A DNA stretch of 64,000 nt from Streptomyces sp. A1136 (lineage in GTDB: Bacteria > Actinomycetota > Actinomycetes > Streptomycetales > Streptomycetaceae): contig NZ_SSBJ01000003.1 of assembly GCF_004795055.1 (NCBI RefSeq), forward strand, positions 62,001-126,000. Reading direction: 5' to 3'. Under the pieces are notes generated by a model. The model was not told the DNA's origin. It did no database searches and was given only the letters and a program-made list of their open reading frames with translations. A program made the translations under genes and the position numbers. Each line of letters begins with the position of its first letter. Position 1 is the first letter of the stretch. Shown in pieces: positions 48,632 to 57,749 of this stretch.

Positions 48632-48741
48632 ACCGACCACGCCCGCCGCGACCCGACCGGCCCGGACCGACCACGCCCGCCAACCCGCCGGCCCGGACCG
48701 ACCACGCCCGCCAACCCGCCGGCCCGGACCGGCCACGTCCG
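48632..48741. repeat. 31-bp tandem repeat in a 304-bp gap
   Basis: Two perfect 31-bp units (48666-48696, 48697-48727) beginning ACCGACCACGCCCGCC and ending GGCCCGG. A 34-bp diverged unit lies on the left (48632-48665) and a partial one on the right. There are no spacers. It lies between the divergent racemase-like and glycosyltransferase genes. The rest of the gap shows nothing else recognisable. Confidence 0.75.
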
Positions 48742-48853
48742 CGCCTGCTTCGCCCGCATCCTCACCGGGCCGCACCCACACCCGCGGGACGCCGGAGGAC
48801 GCCACGGCGTCCGGATGCGCGACAGGCCCCACCCGGTTGGGCACACTGCGGCC

Positions 48854-50026
48854 ATGGGCCTCCTCCTCACCGCCGCCTACGCATCCCTCGCCGCCTGGCT
48901 CTGGCTCACTTTCGCCCGGGGCATGTTCTGGCGCACCGACGTCCGCCTCCCCCCGCGTACCGCCCCCGCCCGGTGGCCGTCCGTCACCATCGTCGTCCCG
49001 GCCAGGGACGAGGCGGAGGTCCTGCCGCGCAGCCTGCCGTCCCTCCTCGCCCAGGACTACCCCGGCGCCGCCGAGGTGATCCTGGTGGACGACGGCAGTA
49101 CGGACGGCACGGCCGCCCTCGCCCGACGCCTGGCCGGGGAACTGCCGGGGCTGCCTCTCAGCGTCGTCTCCCCCGGCGCCCCGGACGCCGGTTGGACCGG
49201 CAAGCTCTGGGCGCTGCGCCACGGGATCGCGCACGCGCGCGCCGCCCACCCGACCGAACCCGAGTACCTCCTGCTCACCGACGCGGACATCGCGCACGAG
49301 CCGGACAGCCTCCGCGAGCTCGTCGCCGCCGCGACCTCCGCCGACCTCGACCTGGTGTCCCAGATGGCGCGGCTGCGGGTGGCCACGTCCTGGGAGCGGC
49401 TCGTCGTGCCCGCCTTCGTCTACTTCTTCGCGCAGTTGTACCCCTTCCGGTGGATCAACCGCCCCGCCGCGCGGACCGCGGCGGCCGCCGGCGGTTGCGT
49501 GCTCCTGCGGACGGAGACCGCCGTCCGCGCGGGAGTGCCCGACTCCATCCGGCAGGCCGTGATCGACGACGTCGCCCTCGCCCGCGCGGTGCGGCGCTCC
49601 GGCGGCCGGATCTGGCTCGGGCTGGCGGAGCGGGTGGACAGTGTGCGCCCGTACCCGGCGCTGGGCGACTTGTGGCGGATGGTCTCGCGGAGCGCGTACG
49701 CCCAACTGCGCCACCGTCCACTGCTGCTGACGGGGACGGTGGTCGGGCTGGTGCTCGTCTACCTGGTGCCGCCGGTCGCCCTACTCGCCGGGCTCACCCT
49801 GGACGCCCCGGCCGTCGCCTGGGCGGGCGGCGCGGCCTGGCTCCTGATGGCCGGGACCTACCTGCCGATGCTGCGCTACTACCGCCGGCCCGCCGCCTTC
49901 GCGCCGCTGCTCCCGTTCACGGCCCTGCTCTACCTCCTGATGACCGTCGACTCGGCCGTCCTGCACTACCGCGGCCGCGGGGCCGCCTGGAAGGGCCGGA
50001 CGTACGCGCGACCGAGCGACGCCTGA
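48854..50026 (+). CDS. Family 2 glycosyltransferase, HpnB-like
   Basis: A 390-aa membrane-associated glycosyltransferase. An N-terminal helix is followed by a GT-A domain (about 45-260) with 'VTIVVPARDEAEVLPRSLPS', 'VILVDDGSTDGTA', the DxD-like 'LLTDADIAHEPD' and an acceptor region 'QAVIDDVALARAVRRSGG'. Three to four helices close the chain. The blocks 'FVYFFAQLYPFRWINRP' and 'AAAAGGCVLLR' are characteristic of HpnB, named for its link to hopanoid loci, whose own reaction is not settled. No hopanoid gene is in this window. Start ATG 48854. Confidence 0.84.
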   Translation: MGLLLTAAYASLAAWLWLTFARGMFWRTDVRLPPRTAPARWPSVTIVVPARDEAEVLPRSLPSLLAQDYPGAAEVILVDDGSTDGTAALARRLAGELPGLPLSVVSPGAPDAGWTGKLWALRHGIAHARAAHPTEPEYLLLTDADIAHEPDSLRELVAAATSADLDLVSQMARLRVATSWERLVVPAFVYFFAQLYPFRWINRPAARTAAAAGGCVLLRTETAVRAGVPDSIRQAVIDDVALARAVRRSGGRIWLGLAERVDSVRPYPALGDLWRMVSRSAYAQLRHRPLLLTGTVVGLVLVYLVPPVALLAGLTLDAPAVAWAGGAAWLLMAGTYLPMLRYYRRPAAFAPLLPFTALLYLLMTVDSAVLHYRGRGAAWKGRTYARPSDA

Positions 50027-50206
50027 CCCGCGCGGGCGGCCCGCGGTGCGGCTGAATGGGCGTCATACGAGGTCACGTCGTGGGTTCCGGATGGTGACGC
50101 CACGTCAAGGCCAAGTGGGTGCAACACCCAACCGGTGAGTACGAGTAGGAACAAGGTGGGGTGGAAGTCGCGAATCGTGCAGGTGGACGTGAAGTGAAAC
50201 CTGTGG

Positions 50207-50234
50207 CCCTGACCTGCGAATATGCAGGTCAGGG
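50207..50234. terminator. Perfect 11-bp inverted repeat upstream of the DUF6643-like gene
   Basis: CCCTGACCTGC (50207-50217) and GCAGGTCAGGG (50224-50234) are exact reverse complements around GAATAT, about 180 bp after the glycosyltransferase stop. It is either that gene's terminator or an operator for the next gene, whose likely promoter starts 23 bp on. Confidence 0.6.
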
Positions 50235-50256
50235 CGGTGTTGACGACACCTCGCTA

Positions 50257-50285
50257 TGGACCCCGTGAAGTCGTGGGCTTAACTT
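50257..50285 (+). promoter_or_regulatory. Likely leaderless promoter of the DUF6643-like gene
   Basis: A -35 TGGACC (50257-50262) and a -10 TAACTT (50280-50285) are separated by 17 bp, and the ATG at 50293 is 7 nt after the -10. No ribosome-binding sequence is present. A leaderless transcript is expected. Confidence 0.45.
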
Positions 50286-50292
50286 AGGTCCC

Positions 50293-50826
50293 ATGACCTC
50301 CCCCCGCTCCACTTATGGCGGCGGTTACTACTCCGCGCCCTCCTTCCCGGACACCCCCATCTACGACTCCCTCGTCGCCGAACGCGGCACTCCGCAGATC
50401 GCCCCGATCCGCGTTCCGGCCGCCTACGACACCCCCGGTTCCGGTTACTCGAGCGGTGGGTACCTGCCGGCCCTCCCGTCCGCCCTGCCCGCCCTCCCGT
50501 CCGGGCCCTCGATGCCGCAGCAGCAGAGCGCCCCGGCGTACGGGTTCCCGTACCAGCAGCAGCCCGCACCGCAGATGCAGATGCAGATGCAGCAGCCCCA
50601 GATGCCCGTGCCGCTGCAGAACGCCCCCGCGCCGTTCGTGCCGCAGCAGCAGCCCGTCGGCGCCCGCGCGGGGTACGCGCCGCAGCCCCAGCAGCCGCGC
50701 CCCGTCGCGGCCGGTACCGGGTACGAGGCCATGCGCCCGGCCGCCCCGCGCCCGATGCAGGCGCCCGCGCAGGTCCCCTCCTACGAGGACCCGTACGGCC
50801 GCGCGTACCAGGGGCGCGGCTACTAG
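50293..50826 (+). CDS. DUF6643-like Gln/Pro/Tyr-rich protein
   Basis: A 177-aa low-complexity protein of unknown function that I recognise as a conserved Streptomyces family (DUF6643, from memory). It begins 'MTSPRSTYGGGYYSAPSFPD' and 'IYDSLVAERGTPQIAPIRVP', which is the conserved head. The rest is disordered, with runs of Gln and Pro ('YGFPYQQQPAPQMQMQMQ') and scattered Tyr-Gly pairs, ending 'RAYQGRGY'. No signal peptide or membrane helix. The composition recalls proteins that phase-separate or coat surfaces, but that is only a comparison. Confidence 0.72.
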   Translation: MTSPRSTYGGGYYSAPSFPDTPIYDSLVAERGTPQIAPIRVPAAYDTPGSGYSSGGYLPALPSALPALPSGPSMPQQQSAPAYGFPYQQQPAPQMQMQMQQPQMPVPLQNAPAPFVPQQQPVGARAGYAPQPQQPRPVAAGTGYEAMRPAAPRPMQAPAQVPSYEDPYGRAYQGRGY

Positions 50827-50883
50827 GCCGGCCGGTTCAAAGGCGCCGGGGTCCGCGGGGGCGGCGACTGGCAAAATGCAGTC

Positions 50884-51708
50884 ATGTCGAATTCGTACGT
50901 CCAGTCGCTCCACGTCCGTCCCGTCAAGTCGCTGACGGGAACCGCTCCCGACGCGGTGGCCGTGGAGCCCTGGGGGCTCGCGGGTGACCGCCGTTGGGCA
51001 GTGATAGACGTCGAGGGCGCGATCATCACACAGCGCCAACAGGCTCGACTGACGTTGGCGTGCGCCCGCCCGTTGGAGGGCGGCGGGGTGGCGCTGTCGG
51101 CACCGGGCATGGGCGACCTGGTCGTCGAGGTGCCGGAGCCGGGTCCGCTGGAGCCGGTCGTCCTGTTCGGCAAGAAGATCGAGACGGTGGTCGCGGCGAA
51201 GGCCGCGGCCGACTGGTTTTCGGCCTACCTCGGCCTCCCCGCCCGCCTCGTGCACCTGGACGACCCCGCCGTGCGCCGGCCCGTGGACCCCGACTACGCC
51301 TTGCCCGGCGAAACGGTGAGCCTCGCGGACGCGTATCCGCTGCTGGTCACCACCCTCGCCTCGCTGGACGCCCTGAACGCGTTGATCGCCGAGGGCGATC
51401 ACCCGGAGGAGGGGCCGCTGCCGATGAACCGGTTCCGCCCCAGTCTGGTCGTGGCCGGCGCCGAGGCGTGGGCGGAGGACGGCTGGCGGCGCATCGCCGT
51501 GGGCGACGCCGTTTTCCGCGGGGTTCGGGAGTGCGGGCGGTGCATCGTCACGACCACCGACCAGGTGACCGCGGAACGCGGCAAGGAGCCGTTGAAGACG
51601 CTGGCCAAGCACCGGCGGATCGGGAAATCCCTGGCCTTCGGGCGGCAGCTGGTGCCGGTGCGGCTGGGGACGGTGCGCGTCGGCGACGAGGTCCGCGTCC
51701 TGGAATAA
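50884..51708 (+). CDS. MOSC-domain protein
   Basis: A 274-aa protein with an N-terminal MOSC beta-barrel domain (about 1-115, 'LHVRPVKSLTGTAPDAV', 'WGLAGDRRWAVID') and a C-terminal MOSC domain (about 130-270). The latter has the conserved cysteine in 'VRECGRCIVTTTD', which in relatives (mARC, MOSC of sulfurases) binds the molybdenum cofactor. The protein probably carries Moco and reduces or transfers sulfur on a small substrate. A molybdate uptake set lies 30 kb away. It starts 58 bp after the DUF6643-like gene. Confidence 0.87.
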   Translation: MSNSYVQSLHVRPVKSLTGTAPDAVAVEPWGLAGDRRWAVIDVEGAIITQRQQARLTLACARPLEGGGVALSAPGMGDLVVEVPEPGPLEPVVLFGKKIETVVAAKAAADWFSAYLGLPARLVHLDDPAVRRPVDPDYALPGETVSLADAYPLLVTTLASLDALNALIAEGDHPEEGPLPMNRFRPSLVVAGAEAWAEDGWRRIAVGDAVFRGVRECGRCIVTTTDQVTAERGKEPLKTLAKHRRIGKSLAFGRQLVPVRLGTVRVGDEVRVLE

Positions 51709-51929
51709 CACCTTCGAGGGGCTCCGGCCGCCCGCCGGAACCAGCGGGCACGGCAGCACCGTTGGATCATTCGAGACGTGTGGGCGGCGGACGCGGGCGG
51801 GGCACGGGGGAAACGTGTTCCGGACCGGACGCCGCCGGATGCGCGCGTCTCCCGCGTCCGGAATGCGCGTCCGCCGGGCGTGCGGGAAGCTGGACGCGCA
51901 GGCAGGCGGAGGCGAGGGGGTGCCGGACC

Positions 51930-52544
51930 GTGTGGACAGCAGTGGGTGTGTGGCGTTGGCGGCGCAATCCGCTGCGCCGCAGAACTGATCTTTTCGAGGC
52001 GTGGCTGGCGCTGAGCGCGGCGGTGTGCGTCCTCGTGCTCGCCCCGGCCATCGGCTGGTTCGCGGGCGTGCGGGTGGACGACACGCTCCAGCGCGCCGTG
52101 CGCGAGCAGCGGCAGGGGCGCTACCTCGTGCCGGCGGTGGTGCTCCGGCCGTCCCAGACGACGCCTGCGGGCGGTCCGGCCGCCGACAAGTCGGCGGGGC
52201 CGCAAACGCCGCAGCGGACGCGCATCCTCGCCTCCTGGACCGCGCCGGACGGCAGCAGCCACCAGGGGACCGTACCGGCCGCCGAGGAACCGCCCCGGCC
52301 CGGTGACAGGTTCCGGATATGGACGGACACCAGCGGCCGGCTCGTCGGGCAGCCGCTCGCCTCGTCGGCCGCCGCGTTCCACGCGGTGATGGCCGGTCTG
52401 GCGGCCGCCCTGGGCGTGGCCGCGCTGGTGGAGACCGTCCGCCGGCTGATCGTACGGCGGCTCATGCATCGGCGGTACACGCGCCTGGACCGAGCATGGG
52501 CGGCGGTCGGGCCTGATTGGGGCCGGGCAGGCGCGGGCAGCTGA
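51930..52544 (+). CDS. Rv1733c-like two-helix membrane protein
   Basis: A 204-aa protein of the Rv1733c family (function unknown; in mycobacteria a DosR-regulated latency antigen). It begins 'VWTAVGVWRWRRNPLRRR', the typical start. One membrane helix lies near 25-48 ('AWLALSAAVCVLVLAPAIGW') and one near 150-175. The external loop between them holds a beta-rich region with 'ASWTAPDGSSHQGTV' and 'PGDRFRIWTDTSG'. The start is GTG 51930. The 221-bp gap upstream shows no gene. Confidence 0.8.
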   Translation: MWTAVGVWRWRRNPLRRRTDLFEAWLALSAAVCVLVLAPAIGWFAGVRVDDTLQRAVREQRQGRYLVPAVVLRPSQTTPAGGPAADKSAGPQTPQRTRILASWTAPDGSSHQGTVPAAEEPPRPGDRFRIWTDTSGRLVGQPLASSAAAFHAVMAGLAAALGVAALVETVRRLIVRRLMHRRYTRLDRAWAAVGPDWGRAGAGS

Positions 52545-52670
52545 CCTGGCAACTCACGGGCCCCGCGCGCGCTACGGTGGACCGGGCAGACCGGCCGCGG
52601 GCGACCGCGGCGCCGGCTGCGGCGGTGACTGCCGTCAATGCGAGGACGAGGGTGGGGGCACGACAGCACC

Positions 52671-55121
52671 ATGGCTCAGGGCACGGTCCAGGTCACACAC
52701 GGCGGGTCTTCGCGCTGGCGGCGCCGCTCCGGTGAGTACGCGACTCTGACCGCCGCGCTCGCCGTCGCCGGCGACGGGGACGTCCTGTCCATCGCTCCCG
52801 GCACCTACCGGGAGAACCTGGTGCTGCGCCACGCCGTCACCCTGCGGGGACCCGAGGGCGCGGTCGGGTCCGTGCGCATCGCCCCGCCCGACGGCGTCGC
52901 CCTGACCGTGAGCGCCTCGGCCGTGGTGCAGGACCTCTACCTGGAGGGCCAGGACCGCACAGCGCCCGCGCTGCTCGTCGAAGACGGTTCGCCCGAGCTC
53001 AGCGACCTCAGGATCAGCACCCGCTCGTCGTCCGGCATCGAGGTCCGCGGCGGCGGGGCCAGACCGCTGGTGCGCCGGTGCACCGTGGAGAACCCGGCCG
53101 GGGTCGGGATCTCCGTCCTGGACGGCGGGGGTGGTGTGTTCGAGGAATGCGAGGTCGTGGCCGCCGGGCAGAACGGGATCTCGGTGCGGGGCGGACACCC
53201 TCGCCTGGAGCGCTGCCGCGTCCACCACGCCACGGGCGCGGGCATCGCCGTCACCGGCGAGGGCTCCGGGCTGGAGGCGCTGGGGTGCGAGGTGTACGAG
53301 GTCAAGGGCACCGGAGTGCAGATCGCCGCGCGGGCCGTGGCCCGGCTCACCGACTGCGCGGTTCACCGCACTTCGGCCGACGGGGTCACCCTCGACACCG
53401 ACGCCGTCCTCACGCTCGCCGGTTGCGACATCCACGACATCCCCGAGAACGCGGTGGACCTGCGCTCGCGTTCGGTGCTCACGCTGAGCCGGACCACCGT
53501 GCGCCGCTTCGGCCGCAACGGCCTGTCGGTATGGGACCCGGGCACCCGAGTCGACGCCCGGTCCTGCGAGATCCACGACAGCACGGGGGACTATCCCGCG
53601 GTGTGGATCAGCGACGGGGCCACCGCCTCGCTGGACTCCTGCCGGGTACACGACGTACCGGACGCCCTGTTCGTGCTGGACCGCGGCTCGCGCGTGGACG
53701 TGGTCGACAGCGACCTGTCGCAGGTGCGCAACACGGCCGTCTCGGTGAGCGACGGGGCCACCGCGCAGCTCGACGACTGCCGTATCCGGGAGGCGTCGAC
53801 CGGGGCCTGGTTCCGTGATCACGGCAGCGGCGGCACCCTCGCCAACTGCTCCGTCGATTCGGTCCAGACGGGCGTGATCGTCACCAAGGGGGCCGACCCG
53901 GTCCTGGAGCGCTGCGTCGTCACCTCCCCCTCCGAGGCCGGCTTCTACGTCTCGGCGGGCGGTCGCGGCACCTTCACCGCCTGCCGGGTGAGCGGCAGCT
54001 CCGGCTTCGGTTTCCATGTGATCGACGGCAGCCGTACCTCGCTGGCGAAGTGCCACACCGAGCGCTGCGCGCGCGGCGGTTACGAGTTCGCGGAGGACGG
54101 CCCCGTCGCGCAGGACTGCACCAGTGACGAGTCCGGGCCGCGCCTCGCCGCCCAGTCGGCCGCCGCCGGCGGCCCGGCCCGCGAGCGCGCCGGAATCCGT
54201 ACGGTGACGCCCGCGCGGGCGCCCGCCCCCGGAGCCGTCGAGGTACCGGCGCAGCGTCCCGCCGACGAGCCGGACCCGGCCCCCGCCGCCCCGGCCTCCG
54301 GCGAGGTGCTGGAGCGGCTCGACGCGCTGGTGGGCCTGGACAGCGTCAAGCGCGAGGTACGCGCCCTGACCGACATGATCGAGGTGGGGCGCCGGCGGCG
54401 GCAGGCGGGGCTCAAGGCGGCTTCGGTGCGCCGGCACCTGGTCTTCACCGGCTCCCCCGGCACCGGCAAGACCACCGTGGCCCGGCTCTACGGGGAGATC
54501 CTCGCCTCCCTCGGCGTGCTGGAGCGGGGGCACCTGGTCGAGGTTTCCCGGGTGGACCTCGTGGGCGAGCACATCGGGTCCACCGCGATCCGTACGCAGG
54601 AGGCCTTCGAACGGGCTCGGGGCGGTGTCCTGTTCATCGACGAGGCCTACGCCCTGGCGCCGGAGGACTCGGGCCGCGACTTCGGGCGCGAGGCGATCGA
54701 CACGCTGGTGAAGCTGATGGAGGACCACCGGGACGCGGTGGTGGTGATCGTCGCCGGTTACACGGCGGAGATGGAACGGTTCCTGACCGTCAACCCGGGC
54801 GTGGCCTCCCGCTTCTCCCGGACCATCACCTTCGGGGACTACGGACCGCAGGAGCTGTTGCGCATCGTGGAGCAGCAGGCGGAGGAGCACGAGTACCGGC
54901 TGGGCGAGGGGACCGCGCAGGCGCTGCTGGCGTACTTCACGGAGCTGCCCAAGGGGCCGGCCTTCGGCAACGGCCGCACCGCCCGCCAGACCTTCGAGTC
55001 GTTGGTCGAACGGCACGCGGGACGCGTGGCCCAGCTGAGCGACCCGGACACGGACGAACTCACCCTGCTGTTCCCGGCGGACCTGCCGGCGCTGCCCGCG
55101 GGGGCGTCGGCCGGCTCCTGA
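52671..55121 (+). CDS. Right-handed beta-helix fused to a CbxX/CfqX-type AAA+ ATPase
   Basis: An 816-aa fusion. Residues about 20-480 form a right-handed parallel beta-helix of about 15-18 coils with recurring 'C-x-V/I-H' turns ('[16 protein letters not shown]', '[15 protein letters not shown]'). An Ala/Pro linker (about 490-545) follows. The CbxX-type AAA+ domain (about 545-816) has '[16 protein letters not shown]' near 593, '[20 protein letters not shown]' near 653 and '[14 protein letters not shown]'. Relatives of the ATPase activate Rubisco (CbbX) or serve type VII secretion (EccA). A beta-helix as substrate-sensing part is unusual. There is no signal peptide. A putative surface-chemistry or secretion role is inference. 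Confidence 0.87.
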   Translation: MAQGTVQVTHGGSSRWRRRSGEYATLTAALAVAGDGDVLSIAPGTYRENLVLRHAVTLRGPEGAVGSVRIAPPDGVALTVSASAVVQDLYLEGQDRTAPALLVEDGSPELSDLRISTRSSSGIEVRGGGARPLVRRCTVENPAGVGISVLDGGGGVFEECEVVAAGQNGISVRGGHPRLERCRVHHATGAGIAVTGEGSGLEALGCEVYEVKGTGVQIAARAVARLTDCAVHRTSADGVTLDTDAVLTLAGCDIHDIPENAVDLRSRSVLTLSRTTVRRFGRNGLSVWDPGTRVDARSCEIHDSTGDYPAVWISDGATASLDSCRVHDVPDALFVLDRGSRVDVVDSDLSQVRNTAVSVSDGATAQLDDCRIREASTGAWFRDHGSGGTLANCSVDSVQTGVIVTKGADPVLERCVVTSPSEAGFYVSAGGRGTFTACRVSGSSGFGFHVIDGSRTSLAKCHTERCARGGYEFAEDGPVAQDCTSDESGPRLAAQSAAAGGPARERAGIRTVTPARAPAPGAVEVPAQRPADEPDPAPAAPASGEVLERLDALVGLDSVKREVRALTDMIEVGRRRRQAGLKAASVRRHLVFTGSPGTGKTTVARLYGEILASLGVLERGHLVEVSRVDLVGEHIGSTAIRTQEAFERARGGVLFIDEAYALAPEDSGRDFGREAIDTLVKLMEDHRDAVVVIVAGYTAEMERFLTVNPGVASRFSRTITFGDYGPQELLRIVEQQAEEHEYRLGEGTAQALLAYFTELPKGPAFGNGRTARQTFESLVERHAGRVAQLSDPDTDELTLLFPADLPALPAGASAGS

Positions 55122-55225
55122 GACGAAGGGGCCGCCCTGGAGACATCCGAGGGGCCGACGGGTAGTGTTCGCGCACCGTCGTCCGGCGCCGCCGGTGCGC
55201 ACCGCGTCTCGCAGGGGGTATCCCG

Positions 55226-55702
55226 ATGGCTCGCCGACTCCGGGCAGTGGAGCTGGATTTCGCCGAGACGGCGCCGGTCCGGCTCGTCTTCACGGCGCGC
55301 GCGACCCAGGCGCCGGCGCCGGTCTACCGGGCCCTCGCCGAGCAGGTGGCGGACTGGCCGGCCTGGTTCAAGGCCGTCACCCTGGCCCGCTCCACGCACG
55401 ACGGCGCGGGCCGCGAGATCGGGCTGAGGGGCGGGGTCCGGTTCCGGGAGACCGTCGTGGCGGCGGAGCGGGAGCGGTGCTACGCGTACCGGGTGGACGA
55501 GACCAACGTCCCCGGCGTCCGGGCGCTGTTGGAGGAGTGGCGACTGAGCCCCTCCGGTTCCGGTACGCGGATCCGGTGGACCTTCGCGGCGGACGGGCCG
55601 GCCCCGTTCCGCCTCGCCCTCGCCGCCGCGCGCCCCGGGCTGGGGCGCTCGTTCCGCTCGGCGGTGGGCGCGCTCGACACCCGGCTGAGCGCCGGGCGTT
55701 GA
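55226..55702 (+). CDS. SRPBCC-fold protein (polyketide cyclase/START-like)
   Basis: A 158-aa protein of the SRPBCC superfamily, a helix-grip fold that binds hydrophobic ligands. Visible blocks are 'FTARATQAPAPVYRALAEQV', 'WPAWFKAVTLARSTHDG' and 'LEEWRLSPSGSGTRIRWTFA'. It may bind a lipid or small metabolite. No neighbour points to the ligand. The ATG 55226 follows GGGGG. It is convergent with the cysteine desulfhydrase gene, sharing a hairpin terminator. Confidence 0.82.
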   Translation: MARRLRAVELDFAETAPVRLVFTARATQAPAPVYRALAEQVADWPAWFKAVTLARSTHDGAGREIGLRGGVRFRETVVAAERERCYAYRVDETNVPGVRALLEEWRLSPSGSGTRIRWTFAADGPAPFRLALAAARPGLGRSFRSAVGALDTRLSAGR

Positions 55703-55732
55703 CCGGGCGCCGCCCACGCGGCCGCGCCCGGT
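55702..55732. terminator. Bidirectional terminator hairpin
   Basis: ACCGGGCGC (55702-55710) and GCGCCCGGT (55724-55732) are exact reverse complements with a 13-nt loop, in the 46-bp gap between two convergent genes. The left arm touches the upstream stop codon. Confidence 0.65.
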
Positions 55733-55748
55733 GTCGGGCGGGGGCGGC

Positions 55749-56876
55749 TCAGGCCGAGGGCTCCTGCCAGGTCCCCGTCGTCAGCAGCGTCTCGATGGTC
55801 TTCGTGTACGGGGCGATGTCCAGCTTCTGCGCGGCCAGCCAGTCGTCCGAGTAGTACTTGTCGAGGTAGCGGTCGCCCGGGTCGCACAGCAGGGTCACCA
55901 CACTGCCCGTCCAGCCCTGGGCCACCATCTCCGCGACGATCTTGAGCGCGCTCCACAGCCCGGTTCCGGTCGAGCCGCCCGCCTTGCGTCCGATGGCCTG
56001 CTCCAGCGCCCGGCAGGCGGCGACGCTCGCCGCGTCCGGCACCTTCATCATCCGGTCGATGGCGCCCGGCACGAAACTCGGTTCCATCCTGGGACGGCCG
56101 ATGCCCTCGATGCGCGAGCCGCAGTCGCTGCTCGCGTTCGGGTCGCCCTGGGTCCAGCCGTCGAAGAAGCAGGAGTTCTCCGGGTCGGGTACGCAGATCC
56201 GGGTGTCGTGCTGCATGTAGTGGACGTAGCGCGCGATGGTCGCGGAAGTGCCGCCGGTGCCGGCCGTCGCCACGATCCAGGTGGGTTCGGGGTAACGCTC
56301 CAGGCGCAGCTGCTGGTAGATCGATTCCGCGATGTTGTTGTTGCCGCGCCAGTCCGTGGCCCGCTCCGCGTAGGTGAACTGGTCCATGTAGTGCCCGCCC
56401 GTGCGGGCGGCCAACTCGGCGGACTCCTCGTACATCTTCATCGAGTCGTCCACGAAGTGGCAGGTGCCGCCGTGGAATTCGATGAGGCGGCACTTCTCCG
56501 GGCTGGTCGTGCGAGGCATGACGGCGACGAAGGGGACGCCGATCAGCTTGGCGAAGTACGCCTCGGAGACGGCCGTCGAGCCGGAGGAGGCCTCGATGAC
56601 CGGGCGCCCGGGACGGATCCAGCCGTTGCACAGGGCGTACAGGAACAGGGAGCGGGCCAGGCGGTGCTTGAGGGAGCCCGTCGGGTGCGTCGACTCGTCC
56701 TTCAGGTACAGGTCGATGCCCCACTCCTCGGGGAGCGGGAAGCGCAGCAGGTGGGTGTCGGCGGACCGGTTGGCGTCGGCTTGGACCTTGCGCACGGCTT
56801 CGTTCAGCCAGGCCCGGTAGTCCGCGTCGCTGCGGTCGACGTCGTCGGCCCTCGCGGTGGTGCTGGTCGTGCTCAT
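55749..56876 (-). CDS. PLP-dependent cysteine desulfhydrase/synthase-like protein (Cds1-like)
   Basis: A 375-aa fold-type II PLP enzyme. The Schiff-base lysine is residue 70 in '[15 protein letters not shown]'. The phosphate-binding loop is '[16 protein letters not shown]', and an '[14 protein letters not shown]' block sits near 100. The overall sequence matches the M. tuberculosis Cds1 (Rv3684) group, which degrades L-cysteine to pyruvate, ammonia and hydrogen sulfide. The C-terminal block '[16 protein letters not shown]' is typical. It starts at ATG 56876. A 330-bp divergent gap follows. Confidence 0.86.
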   Translation of the reverse strand: MSTTSTTARADDVDRSDADYRAWLNEAVRKVQADANRSADTHLLRFPLPEEWGIDLYLKDESTHPTGSLKHRLARSLFLYALCNGWIRPGRPVIEASSGSTAVSEAYFAKLIGVPFVAVMPRTTSPEKCRLIEFHGGTCHFVDDSMKMYEESAELAARTGGHYMDQFTYAERATDWRGNNNIAESIYQQLRLERYPEPTWIVATAGTGGTSATIARYVHYMQHDTRICVPDPENSCFFDGWTQGDPNASSDCGSRIEGIGRPRMEPSFVPGAIDRMMKVPDAASVAACRALEQAIGRKAGGSTGTGLWSALKIVAEMVAQGWTGSVVTLLCDPGDRYLDKYYSDDWLAAQKLDIAPYTKTIETLLTTGTWQEPSA

Positions 56877-57048
56877 GCGCCTTGCTCCTTCATCACTTCC
56901 ATGACCCCCTGCCTTCGCAATGTACCTCCCTCACCTGCGCAAACAGTTCCTTTGGGTCTCCATGCGAATCGCTTTAGGGCGGCGCGCGGCCGCCCGTACG
57001 CACGCACCGCATACGAGGCGCCGGCGACCTGCGCGCGGCCCGTGGATT

Positions 57049-57082
57049 ACTTTCGGACGGCCCACCGACGACTTTCGGACGG
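57049..57082. promoter_or_regulatory. Direct repeat ACTTTCGGACGG, 22 bp apart
   Basis: Perfect 12-bp copies at 57049-57060 and 57071-57082, two helical turns apart, in the divergent gap. This is a typical layout for a regulator that binds direct repeats on one face of the DNA. Confidence 0.5.
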
Positions 57083-57165
57083 GTCCCGGACGCCCGGCGC
57101 AGATCGTCACGCCGGTTCGGTTGCACACCGGCGCACCGTGGGTGACCCTGGTGAGGCGTCACAGA

Positions 57166-57178
57166 GGGTGCAGCACCC
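57166..57178. promoter_or_regulatory. Perfect inverted repeat just upstream of the HATPase gene
   Basis: GGGTGC-A-GCACCC, a perfect 6-1-6 repeat, ends 28 bp before the GTG start and abuts a -10-like TAACAC. It is a candidate repressor site. Confidence 0.45.
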
Positions 57179-57206
57179 GTAACACTCATGTCGGGGAGTC
57201 GCAGCC

Positions 57207-57749
57207 GTGATAAGTCATTCCCGCAGGCACTGCGTCGTCGAACTGCAGGCCCTGCCCGCGCGGATCGGCCAGATCCGCAGAATCGTTTCAGCGCAATTGC
57301 GTCATTGGCGGCTCGACCCCCTCATCGATCGGGCCGCGCTCGGTGTGACGGAGCTGCTCAGCAACGTGCACCGCCACGCCCAGCCGGACAAAGTGTGCCG
57401 GGTGGAGATCGAATTCCGGCTCGGTCGGCTCACCGTCTCGGTGCACGACAGCGATCCCCGGCTGCCCGTGGTGCGCGAGTCCGCCGCCCTGGAGACCGGT
57501 GGACGCGGTCTCGCGCTCGTGGCGGCGATCAGCGAGGCCTGGGGCGCCCGACACCAGCCGGACGGCCCGGGCAAGGTCGTGTGGTTCTCCATGCGGGCCG
57601 CCCCCGCCACGACGGCGCCGGCCCGCACGGTACGGATCTCCCCCAAGGCGGTACGGGAGCACGCCCCGGCTGCGCTCTACCCGGTGGAGCCCGCGCCGGT
57701 CGTCACCGCCGTGCCGGTATCGGCCCGGGCGGTCGCCAGACCCGGTTAG
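57207..57749 (+). CDS. Anti-sigma-factor-like ATP-binding protein (RsbW-type HATPase)
   Basis: A 180-aa protein with a single GHKL ATPase domain of the RsbW group. The N-box is 'VTELLSNVHRHAQ' near residue 50, and the G-box is 'GGRGLALVAAISEAWG' near 100. Such proteins bind sigma factors or phosphorylate anti-anti-sigma factors; a great many of them are in Streptomyces. The C-terminal 50 residues are Pro/Ala-rich and end in the first unit of a 15-bp repeat that contains the stop codon. GTG 57207 is chosen as start. It has no linked sigma or STAS gene. Confidence 0.85.
   Translation: MISHSRRHCVVELQALPARIGQIRRIVSAQLRHWRLDPLIDRAALGVTELLSNVHRHAQPDKVCRVEIEFRLGRLTVSVHDSDPRLPVVRESAALETGGRGLALVAAISEAWGARHQPDGPGKVVWFSMRAAPATTAPARTVRISPKAVREHAPAALYPVEPAPVVTAVPVSARAVARPG

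Larger units (their letters stand above)
56877..57206. other. Divergent gap between the Cds1-like gene and an HATPase gene
   Basis: 330 bp with no recognisable gene. It contains a 22-bp-spaced direct repeat (57049-57082) and a perfect 6-1-6 inverted repeat (57166-57178), both described separately. A -10-like TAACAC at 57180-57185 lies 21 nt before the downstream GTG. Part of the left side is less GC-rich than average. Confidence 0.5.

Noticed and set aside
48632..48741. Possible CRISPR array
   Set aside because: The 31-bp units abut with no spacers, and there are no cas genes in the window.
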